From Aplidium turbinatum (Eukaryota > Chordata > Ascidiacea > Aplousobranchia > Polyclinidae): DNA of 64,000 bases. The notes below the pieces were generated by a model, which was not told where the DNA came from, did not search any database, and worked only from the letters and a program-made list of their open reading frames with translations. The DNA is taken from positions 39,788,477 through 39,852,476 of the forward strand of contig OU964918.1 of NCBI GenBank assembly GCA_918807975.1, written 5' to 3'. This document shows positions 57,001 to 64,000 of this stretch, in pieces. The position numbers were made by a program, and so were the translations under genes. The stretch's first letter is position 1, and each line of letters begins with the position of its first letter.

Positions 57001-60000
57001 GTATAGGGCTGTAGGCTGTCACATAAGATAAACGAGAATTTGTTCGATCACTGCACAGTCTACCATAAGAAATGTTTTCTCATCCATGTAGAGTAGGCTG
57101 TGTTTTGCAATGTGTCAAGAATTGCAGAAGACTGTACGCAAGTGCAATTGGGTAGTGGGAATTTTTTTTTGAATATTACATAATTTGCTTTCCGAAGTTT
57201 TATCGACACAAGCTCAACAGTCATATGTTGATGCAATGTGCAGCGGTGCAAATAGATCAATTTTATAGGGGAGAGGAGGGAAACAAAAGGGCCAGACTTT
57301 TTCGAGGTGAGACAACATTTTGAGTGACGTCGTAAACGAAGGCGATGTAAATTGTTTTAAATTGAGATTAATGTAAGGCTAAATTTTAATTGGCGATAAA
57401 AGATTAACTTTTTTAGCTTGAAAAGGTCTTTTTGGACTGATCGTGCGCTGGGTAGCCATCAGAAAATTTGGGAAAGAGCAAACAGATAGCTGTGAAAGGG
57501 TCTGGGGGGCCTTACCCAAAATTTTTTGAAAAACGCCCTAAAATTTCGCATTCTAAGAGTAATTTTAACCTAAATCAATACTAATACTTGGTCAAGTAAT
57601 GTTGTAATAGAGGGTGAAAAGTAAGTTAAACAACAATTTTGCACATCATTGCCTCTGACTACTGTTGACAGCGAAAGTATAACATGACTAAATGCCACAT
57701 AAATTTGATCAATGATACATCTTTTTTAACAAGGCTTTCTACAGCTTACACTGGTCTACACGATTTTTGCGCCATGAACTTTGAAAACTGATTTAGAGTA
57801 ATTTTGGGGTGCTGAATCCGAATCTGACCTCAGATTTATCCGAGCACGTCAGGTTTGTGATATATGATAACAGCAAATTGTTGCTTTTGTCAAAAGTGGA
57901 AGATTTGACGTTGCGTTTATTGCACTTACACATTTTGCTATATCCAGAAATGCAGGCCATGTGGTGCATAAATAGCTGAAATACACCCACGAACTATAAT
58001 TTTGATACCAATTTGTTTTCTAAGCAACATTATTAACAAGGCAGTAATAACAAGCTAAAAGGGAGGCTAAAAGTATAACTGACCCCCTCCCCGTCAATGT
58101 TTTGCATGAAACCACAAAGATTTAAGCGGGTCTATGGCAATGCTTGTCCAGTAACCTTATTTAGGCTGTTTTGGCCTGTCTAACACTAACCTTTCGTTAT
58201 AGCACCGCATATGTTGGTGGTACACGCAACGCCAAATCTTCCACTTTTGACAAAAGTAATAATTTGTTGTTATCATATCTCACAAACCTGACGTGATAGG
58301 ATAAATCTGAGGTCAAATTTGGATTCAGTACTCCAAAATTACTCTAAATCAGTCTTCAAAGTTCATGGCGCAAAAAAATCATTACTTGTAGACCAGTGTT
58401 TTCAATGTTTTACAAGTTTGTTAGTCGGTTGCACATACAAAAATATTTCGGTGATGGTGAAATTCAAAGACGAGCTACTGTAGGCCTACTGTAGCCTACT
58501 ATAAAATATGGAATTCTAATTGAAAACTGTTTTCCCTGGTTAATGTTTTATTACCTGCATTTAGAGGGGGAGGAACGAAATTTTACAGGGAAGGTAATCG
58601 CCCCCCTCCCCCCTTTTAGTTATGCTACTAGCAGTGTGAAATTATGGATAACAAGGAGAAAATGAGATAGCAAGTGACTAATAGTCATTTTTGGTCGTCT
58701 TGTGTTTGCTGTTGAATCGTGTATGAACCGTTGCCTTGGTTGATCTTCACGTCGACTTTACTGAATAATTCATTGCGATTATTTATTCAAAAGTCTTTGC
58801 CTCCCTTTTTCTTATCCATGGATTTTTAAGACAGAGTCAAAACCATCTTGCTTAATGAGTCTAATTTCCTTCATTGGTTTATTACTCTTATATAACATAT
58901 AAGCACTGAGCGTGTTTATAAGAGCATTTTCATCTATTTTTTTTTTATTCATTTGCAATTTCCGTAACATTATCTGGCAGGAGAAGAATTCTCTGAAATT
59001 GACTACAAACCTTAAACGTAATGACTCATATTAGACTTCATTTTTTTTATCTTACCAATTTTACTTACCAATTTAAAAACTATTCACAGATCAACCACGG
59101 CTTCTTGGCAGACACATCCTGGATCCAGACCTTTTCTTACATGCCCACAAATGTAGTATTTGCATTGTCAGAGGCAGACTTTATAGTTGTGTTGCTTATA
59201 TGTCAGTCTGCCTGGTTGGTGGCGAAAAATCAATAGAGTGAAAAAAAAATCGAAAACTTGTTTTGTAATGCTACCATGGAATTGTAATTTAGCTAATGTT
59301 TTCAAAGCACTGTTTCTTTATTGCTTGCTTTACAAAAATAATGTGTTCGATTTTTTGTCACGTTATTTCAAAGATATTTAAAAAAATTAATTTTGCTTTA
59401 TGGCCTGTTTTAAATACAGAGGCGCGGTGTTTATTAACACTAACTATAAAACTAAACAGATAATTTCCATGTAATCTATCATGTTGTTTACCCATGAGAG
59501 AAAAACATTTTCAGAAAATTTACCTGAGCTGCAGAATTTGCATCTGCTACCCAAGGAATATCGCAATCATGCTTCATTCATATTGCACTCATGCCACCGA
59601 CTTGTACTGTAAAATTACAACTCTCGTTGTACTGTACTTGCAAAGCCTACGACTGTGATTTGCTACATAGTTTCATTCAAGGACCCTCTTGTCAGAACAG
59701 TCATAATGGGCTTTTCTTAACGATTTCTTACTCCTTGTAGATAACGAACGCCATCGGCGCAGCCACGGTAACGAATCTAAATTCCATTGTTCATCATCTT
59801 AAAGTCGTGTTATCGGTATTCATTTCATCATTCACTTGCATTTGTTTGTTGATTGCTTGAAGACATGTGTCATGCATGGGCAAACCATCGTCTGCTGCAT
59901 CAGCCTTTATTTGCTCTTGATTCATGTCAGACTTTTGTCTTTGAACGTTTAGTAAATGTAAGGGTGATAAAGTTGTTGACGGGCTCTTGTTTAAAAATTC

Positions 60001-63000
60001 CGAATGGCCGATAACTACATCTATATTATGTGAGATACTGACGCTGAGAAACGTGTTCAGTTTATTGATGTCGATTTTTTTATGAATGGTTTTTCTGGAG
60101 TATGGTGATAAAGCTTTATGGTATGAAAATTTTGCTGGTGCGGTTCACTTGGTGATATTGTAAAAAATCAGCATAGGTTTGTTTTACTCTAAACTTCATG
60201 TTTTGTTGTGGGGGTGGCGCTGTGTAAGTTTTGGCAATATGAAAGTACAACCACTTTTTACAAAAAAAGTTTCAATGTCACGTTCTTTCTTGGACTTTAG
60301 TCTGAAAAAATATTTTATTGCTGGCAGTCAATATTTTGTACCGGAACAACCTTGCCAGCAAAACAGTCCTTTGTTTACATTGATTCAACGTCTGAAGACA
60401 GTGAATCAAGATAAAAAGGACTAATTTTCTTGCTGGAAACACGATTAAATTTACTCAGACTGTTGGGCCTTATCGTCATTTGTGGTCATTCAATTTGTGT
60501 AGCACAGAATTGCCGATGTTACAATCAAGGTGCCTTATCTTGGCAAAACCATTCATTGGGAGTTGCTAAAAAAACGAGTACAATAGGCAAAGGTTGTTTT
60601 TGATAGGTTGCTATTTTACATTAATTGATTTGCAACTGAAAGTCTGTGAAACACGGCAAGAATTATAAATATTTGATGCAATGATGATTTAAGTTTTGGT
60701 AAACATGTCTACTTGTCCAGATATTTTTTGTTTTTTAGCGGTTGTTGCATATTTGCTTGAATGAGTGTAATGAATGTATGTGAGTCCGTATGAATAAGGC
60801 GCTGCAAAATGCGTTCTTCAGCTTGTATGTAGCTTCAGCTTTCCAAGAAGCTGGCTGGGTTTTACTATTTATTTGAATCTTAAGTTTTATGACTTATTCA
60901 TTGTTTTTGGTTTACTTTTCGTAAGGTATTATTTTTGAAATATAATAATTATTCGATATGTTTTTAGTAAGCAGTTTGTAATTAACACAAATGCATAACG
61001 CTTATCAACCGTTTTTTTGCGTTGATTTAACGTCTGCATTCACTATTTACTGATAGTCGAATCACACAGTATGATACACACAAAGCGTAGTCACCCAAGG
61101 CCATAGGTCAACAAGAGATAACAAAATTTAAGAATTTTTCTATCAAAAATGAGCCAGCTCATCAGGCATATAAACTTCAAATCTTAAAGAACAGGAAAAA
61201 GTACAAAATGTTTTTTTGTGATAGCATTTTCAATGTGGCTTGGTTGGATCAATTTTCAAAACATTTTATGTTTCCATTACCTTTTTCATACTCGGAATTC
61301 TCGTTTCTTACTTACCGTAAGCGAAATCGAAGCTTCTTTCTTGCACCCAGCTGCAATGATTTTATGTGAATCTAGCAATTACACGGACTATGCAAACGGT
61401 GTTAATTGTAATTACCTAAAACCTCTGGAGAACTGGAAAAGCGACTGTATAGTTTGTTAGTCAATATATTTCTATCGAATGTAGCGATACGCTGAATAAT
61501 AGCCGTCTGTTTATGGTAAGATTTCGTTACTTTTATTCGAAATTAAACTAAAATTAATGGATTCAACTCCTCACAATGCAATCAGTTGTAGAAAGAAATG
61601 AAAACCACAAGAGGCTTATCGACTACTTCCAGAGCGGAATGATAAGAATAACAATTTAAAAAATCGACAAAATGTTGCAAACCGCAGATAACAAGTAATC
61701 TAGGTCTGACGTCTCACTAACCTTTTTTCTAAATCTTCAAATCGCCTTCGCTGTTCAAAGCATTATTTTGTATTATCCCAACATTTTAGTATCTGCTTTG
61801 AATTTTGCTTCTGAATTATAATTAGGTAGGCTACTTAAATAATGCGTCGTTGGCGTAAAGCACAAAAATGAACATTTAGTTTTCACAATTTTGTGCGAAG
61901 TAATGTGAGAAAAAAAGTTCTAGGGTTACACGTTTTAAAGTCATCAAAATTGAAAAATCCATGCTCAAATACAGCTATATTACTGCATCGTGAAAACGTT
62001 GAAATATATTTCGTCATTGGTATAAGTACCAACATAATAGAAAAATAAGTTGGCTGTCGATTTTTTGTTTAAATCTACTAACTTCCTTATGTGTTGATAT
62101 GCGCCGCAGGTTGACATTGTCGTAGATCAGGCAAACATCTACAACCGCTACATGCAAAATGACTTCACTCAACTTACTCTTGATGACAGCATTTATGTTG
62201 GTGGAAGTCCAAGCAACTTAAATCTTCCTGGACTGAAGACGAAAAGCAATTTCATTGGATGCATTCGAGAGGTAGCATGAATCTAAGTCTTGATAAATTT
62301 TATTAGGACAGTACGTATTCTTTTAGTTGAACTTTTGTGGAAATAGTGACTGACTGATTGGAGGAATCTTTATTCTTGGATTGAGAAGCCTTTTGGAAAC
62401 CAAACTTTGAACCACTGACGTATACTCGATCACCGAGCTGACCAACGTGTTGTCTAATGGTGTGTAGCCTAGTGGTGAATAAGATTCGTTTACTGAACTC
62501 TTGCTGTAAAAATTAAATCTGCACCAAGTTCATATTGCAAAAAGACTCCCGAGCTCCAGGTGATAAAACTGCAGCACAATTTTTTATCAAAATACTGCTA
62601 ACACAAAGTCGTTTCCAGTTTCAAGTCTGCGATTGTGTCACGACGTCAGAAAACGCTTAATAAAACCACCTTTCACTTTTGTAGTTTCCACAAAATAATA
62701 AATCATTTGAATCGATTATTATGCATATCCTGCACTCAAATCCTGACTTGCAACGTCTGTTGAAATTCGTCATTTGCACAGTCAATATGTACAAATATTT
62801 TAAAGCAGACTAAACGGAGAATATAAATTTAACTTTTAAAACAGTCCTTTTTATTTTTATTAAATTTTTATGAGCTCACATCAATAGTTTTACGAAAATA
62901 ACATGCAAGGCTTTTTGCAACTTATTTTTTGTTAACTCTTTAGCGATATCCACCGACTAAATTACTCACTAATCTGAAAACAAGCAATCATTTGGCACAA

Positions 63001-63955
63001 AATAAAGTCCCTTTTTCTCATGACTTCTGCAACAAGCATATGATATTTCTGGTAATGCTTATTCAATAATTAATGTGAAAGCAATTACAATCTTTTCACA
63101 ATCTTAAACTAGAACCAACCGTGCTTCTAAGAAACGACTGACTTAATTTGGTTCTGACCACGTCACATTTTTTGACGTGTTGTTGTAATGCGTCTGTACT
63201 TGAATCTCTCTGCTGCTTTCATATTCAAACTTTCACAGGTCGTATACAACAACACCAAATTTCGCCGACTACTAATATCTCGTTGGGCGCGGGACGGAGA
63301 TGCTAAAATTACCGTGCATGGTGACGTTGAATTTCAATGCATGGATCCGGACACTTTCGGACCTGTTCATTTTGCAACATCAGCTTCTTGGTTGCTGATC
63401 TCAACAGCCAATGACGTACTCAAAACTTCAATTGAATTTAACTTCCGGACTTCGGAACCAGTAAGGAATTTATATCATTTGGTGTATTCTTTTTTTCTTT
63501 TTTTTTTCTTTTTACTGTCGTAATTTCGCCTTCAAGGTAGTCTATAGAAAGTTATTAGTTTTTATTGTAGGCTATCTTTAGCTTTTGTTTCATTTTTGCC
63601 ACAATTGAAAATTTAGCTTTGCATCGAATATAATTTTCTAAAACTTTTATTTAGAATGGCTTGGTTCTTTATTCAAACTCCACGGCAAGCGATCTCCTCG
63701 CCATTGAAATTTATAAAGGTGACATCTACGTTATCATCAACTTGGGATCGGGCACATCTCGGGTATGTAAACAAACCAGTATTTTGTGAAGACTTTCAGT
63801 TTGAGGCTTGATGACGCAGTAAATATTTCTTTTAGTTTCGCATCACAACGTCACAAAAGTTGGGAAATGGAAAATGGCACGGAATGAGTCTCGAACGTTA
63901 CAGTAAAAATCTTACCACTGTTGTGGATGGATCCGAACAGACATGGGAAATATCA
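41366..63955 (+). CDS. NRXN: Alpha-neurexin, 5' part of the gene, continuing past the window
   Basis: Presynaptic adhesion receptor that binds neuroligins and other partners through LNS (laminin-G-like) and EGF domains. Constitutive exons here: 41366-42072, 44518-44618, 52250-52390, 56735-56895, 62110-62271, 63239-63460, 63655-63762, 63836-63955 (1722 nt, 574 codons, all phases joining, all introns GT-AG). Order: signal peptide (LMKIIAALITSALA), LNS1 (residues about 40-230), EGF-A with six cysteines, LNS2 (FRTRYPDGLLLHTGKSADY, VVNLGSGAYEVVVEP, DDSIYVGGSPSN, NFIGCIRE), then the start of LNS3 (KITVHGDVEFQC, IEFNFRTSEPNGLVLY, INLGSGTSR, NGKWHGMSLER). The match to recalled vertebrate alpha-neurexin is strong in LNS2 and weaker in LNS1. 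Small optional exons fit SS1 and SS2. Introns total over 20 kb and hold many transposons. The remaining LNS/EGF domains and the membrane anchor lie beyond the window. Confidence 0.95.
42090..42415 (+). repeat. NRXN: Intron duplicate, copy 1, including an acceptor-like end
   Basis: Matches 44200-44520 over about 300 bp (GAACTTGAATAAAAATCAAT, CTTGTTGGCAGCCCTGGCGG, TTGACATTCACAGTTA). It ends TTATTACGTCAG at the place matching the true EGF-A acceptor TTATTACTTCAG, but no EGF coding follows. Confidence 0.85.
42440..42560 (+). repeat. Dispersed repeat copy
   Basis: GGTGAAACAGGCTGTAGAGG, then AGTAATAACCATATTTGAT and TTTTGCTTGGCATTAAGCAC, as at 2843-2965. The GAAACAGGCTGTAGAGGTTT part is also reversed near 8590-8610. 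Confidence 0.6.
42732..43287. mobile_element. hAT MITE with CAGGGGTCACCAAAC ends
   Basis: Ends CAGGGGTCACCAAACTTTTT and GTAGTTTGGTGACACCTG. Flanks TTTTAGAT and TTTTACAT match at 7 of 8 (42724-42731, 43288-43295). Subterminal GGGCCGGAT repeats. No transposase found. Confidence 0.82.
44200..44517 (+). repeat. NRXN: Intron duplicate, copy 2, ending at the EGF-A acceptor
   Basis: Second copy of the 42090 block, directly abutting the EGF-A exon. The copies are about 2.1 kb apart in the same intron. Confidence 0.85.
44518..44618 (+). CDS. NRXN: Neurexin exon 2: EGF-A
   Basis: NPCRNNGICFVNSKK, AECDCFQTNFTGHYCET. With the cysteine just before it (VLCSKY in exon 1) this gives the six EGF cysteines. 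Acceptor ACTTCAG, donor GTAAGC, ends in phase 1. Confidence 0.95.
46203..46734. repeat. Fold-back repeat inside the hAT element
   Basis: Arms of about 165 bp: GAGTGAATAAAGAAATAACA and ACCTCTCAAGTACATGTAGC at the left pair with the reversed copies near 46695-46734. The inner arm ends GTAACTACGGACA pair with TGTCCGTAGTTAC near 46597. Confidence 0.85.
47089..47133 (-). ncRNA. Hammerhead-ribozyme-like motif
   Basis: Read on -: CTAATGAGGACAC, a short loop, GTGTCGAAAACGTTGG. The core matches CUGAUGA...GAAA with one change, and the GACAC/GTGTC stem II closes. Probably a degenerate copy from a Penelope-like terminal repeat. Activity is untested. Confidence 0.4.
48193..49723. other. NRXN: Neurexin SS1 intron, repeat-poor part
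   Basis: AT-rich intron with the candidate microexon at 48472 and little else recognised. Confidence 0.35.
48472..48498 (+). CDS. NRXN: Candidate SS1 microexon a
   Basis: 27 nt between an AG (ATTTTTGAG) and a good donor (GTATGT). In phase 1 it adds PRETMPDLA and keeps the frame. It lies in the SS1 intron and faintly resembles the vertebrate NNVEGLA. The acceptor tract is short, so support is moderate only. Confidence 0.4.
49724..49762 (+). CDS. NRXN: SS1 microexon b (39 or 36 nt)
   Basis: Acceptor tract TTTCTGTTTGTTAG and donor GTAAGT bound 39 nt that preserve phase 1 and add PAQWLLDIMLSDQ. The vertebrate SS1 insert contains AHLMMGDQ at the equivalent point. The acceptor is a tandem TAGCAG, so 36 nt is also possible without shifting the frame. 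Lies between the EGF-A and LNS2 exons, exactly where SS1 is placed. Confidence 0.65.
49763..52249. other. NRXN: Neurexin intron before the LNS2 exon
   Basis: Holds a degenerate tRNA-derived patch on - (51515-51622) and a lone B-box-like AAGTTCGATTTCC near 51857. Otherwise nothing recognised. Confidence 0.35.
51515..51622 (-). repeat. tRNA-derived SINE or tRNA pseudogene
   Basis: Read on -: GACGTGGCCGAGTGGTTAAG (Ser/Leu-type A-box region) and GGAAGTTTGATTCCTGCTC (B-box), about 70 bases apart. The acceptor stem does not close, so it is not a functional tRNA. Confidence 0.5.
52250..52390 (+). CDS. NRXN: Neurexin exon: start of LNS2
   Basis: PSNDVASFRGFQWLSFDVSR, NPISSTADEIRLSFRTRYPD, GLLLHT. 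Acceptor GTTGCAG, donor GTAGCC, phase 1 at the end. Confidence 0.93.
52391..56734. other. NRXN: Neurexin intron within LNS2 (first part)
   Basis: AT-rich. Holds a cluster of TGACGT motifs at 53188-53237 and a short relative of the window-start arm near 55248. No exon or complete transposon recognised. Confidence 0.35.
53188..53237 (+). promoter_or_regulatory. Cluster of CRE-like TGACGTAA motifs
   Basis: TGACGTAA at 53200, 53213 and 53230 and TGACGTGA at 53221, plus AGACGTAG at 53188: four near-consensus bZIP half or full sites in 38 bp. Could be an intronic enhancer or a chance microsatellite-like array. Confidence 0.4.
56735..56895 (+). CDS. NRXN: Neurexin exon: middle of LNS2
   Basis: GKSADYIALSLEKGKIVLVV, NLGSGAYEVVVEPEEGGFND, GKWHYVRVNRTLKQ. 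Ends in phase 0 at the point where SS2 lies in vertebrates (after RNLRQ). Confidence 0.95.
57748..58399. repeat. NRXN: Fold-back repeat in neurexin intron
   Basis: Arms of about 180 bp: ACACTGGTCTACACGATTTT, GCGCCATGAACTTTGAAAAC, AGATTTATCCGAGCACGTCA and CTTTTGTCAAAAGTGGAAGA at the left all have reversed partners between 58215 and 58399. The loop is about 285 bp. The flanks have G-rich (57500) and C-rich (58600) blocks like the CAGTGGCGTAGCC family, so this may be the core of a decayed member. Confidence 0.8.
58640..59740. other. NRXN: Neurexin SS2 intron, unremarkable part
   Basis: AT-rich intron; no exon accepted here (see the rejected 37-nt candidate near 58981). Confidence 0.3.
59741..59767 (+). 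CDS. NRXN: SS2 microexon
   Basis: 27 nt adding ITNAIGAAT in phase 0, between a strong acceptor (TTTCTTACTCCTTGTAG) and donor GTAACG. The position is exactly SS2, where vertebrates insert HSGIGHAM and VNKLH. Skipping it also keeps the frame (LKQ to VDIVVDQ), as expected for a cassette exon. Confidence 0.65.
59768..62109. other. NRXN: Neurexin intron after the SS2 microexon
   Basis: AT-rich intron with one hairpin repeat (60352-60438) and a fragment of it (GATTTAACGTCTGCATTCAC near 61023). No exon recognised. Confidence 0.35.
60352..60438. repeat. Small hairpin repeat, sister of 7546-7626
   Basis: TTGCCAGCAAAACAGTCCTT and AAAAGGACTAATTTTCTTGC with inner ACATTGATTCAACGTCTG, the same plan as the copy inside the Harbinger element. 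Confidence 0.6.
62110..62271 (+). CDS. NRXN: Neurexin exon: end of LNS2
   Basis: VDIVVDQANIYNRYMQNDFT, DDSIYVGGSPSNLNLPG, NFIGCIRE. Acceptor GCCGCAG, donor GTAGCA. Exactly 54 codons. Confidence 0.94.
62272..63238. other. NRXN: Neurexin intron between LNS2 and LNS3
   Basis: AT-rich, with nothing else recognised. Confidence 0.35.
63239..63460 (+). CDS. NRXN: Neurexin exon: LNS2-LNS3 linker and start of LNS3
   Basis: VVYNNTKFRRLLISRWARDG, DAKITVHGDVEFQCMDPDTF, then SIEFNFRTSEP. Acceptor TTCACAG, donor GTAAGG. 74 codons. Confidence 0.94.
63655..63762 (+). CDS. NRXN: Neurexin exon: LNS3
   Basis: NGLVLYSNSTASDLLAIEIY, KGDIYVIINLGSGTSR. Acceptor ATTTAG, donor GTATGT. 36 codons. Confidence 0.94.
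63836..63955 (+). CDS. NRXN: Neurexin exon: LNS3, last in the window
   Basis: FRITTSQKLGNGKWHGMSLE, RYSKNLTTVVDGSEQTWEIS. Acceptor CTTTTAG, donor GTAAGC. 40 codons. The gene continues to the right. Confidence 0.92.
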
Positions 63956-64000
63956 GTAAGCACATTTTTAGCCAAGAAATCAGTTCATTTTTACAATGAT

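Noticed and set aside
58981-59017. Possible microexon after TCTGGCAG reading EKNSLKLTTNLK
   Set aside because: 37 nt to the next GT donor breaks the frame, and the sequence resembles no SS2 insert.
61218-61460. 80-codon + strand open frame in a neurexin intron
   Set aside because: No flanking splice phase that fits and no LNS or EGF motif; chance.
1-64000. CRISPR arrays, bacterial operons, retroviruses, LTR elements, Polintons
   Set aside because: None seen. Introns, GT-AG splicing and transposon types are those of an animal nuclear genome.

Overview
This is animal nuclear DNA: AT-rich, with large introns and crowded with DNA transposons. Two host genes are recognised, both on the + strand. 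The first is a complete gene for the 48-kDa oligosaccharyltransferase subunit OST48/DDOST (ATG 2141, stop 14217, nine exons, 437 codons before the stop). The second is the 5' part of an alpha-neurexin gene (ATG 41366, running off the right edge). Splice phases agree across every DDOST junction and every constitutive neurexin junction. Residue similarity to the vertebrate families, recalled from memory, supports both names. The species cannot be fixed from the sequence. An invertebrate is likely, and a tunicate is only a guess, based on divergent LNS1 and acceptor-like sites just upstream of both start codons.

Layout. 1-1640: an inverted-repeat element cut by the window edge. 2141-14217: DDOST. 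Its 6.9-kb intron 5 holds a 5-kb PIF/Harbinger transposon (4848-9891) with remains of both its genes, and inside that a 50-bp LINE insertion, a hAT MITE and a fold-back Penelope-like insertion. A hAT relic (10061-11315) lies in the same intron, and a 609-bp hairpin lies in intron 8. 14.2-41 kb: no host gene recognised. This stretch holds a LINE 3' end, an element built on a GTAAGTTGGCC motif, several hAT copies, a MULE-like MITE with a tRNA-like core, tRNA-derived SINE pieces, a triple nest (hAT, then a THAP-gene element, then a hAT MITE) at 30.1-33.9 kb, and a truncated transposon-type gene at 37.2-38.3 kb. 41.4-64 kb: neurexin exons for signal peptide, LNS1, EGF-A, LNS2 and the start of LNS3.

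The host-gene result most worth following is in neurexin. Small, phase-compatible, in-frame exons lie where vertebrate alpha-neurexins have splice site 1 (SS1, between EGF-A and LNS2) and splice site 2 (SS2, inside LNS2). They are 39 nt at 49724-49762, 27 nt at 59741-59767, and a weaker 27-nt candidate at 48472-48498.

Many transposons are dated to individual insertions by exact target-site duplications read directly from the sequence (8 bp for hAT copies, 9 bp for two other elements, 11 and 15 bp for two retro-type insertions). No retrovirus, LTR element or Polinton was recognised. All family names come from recalled motifs; no database search was possible.
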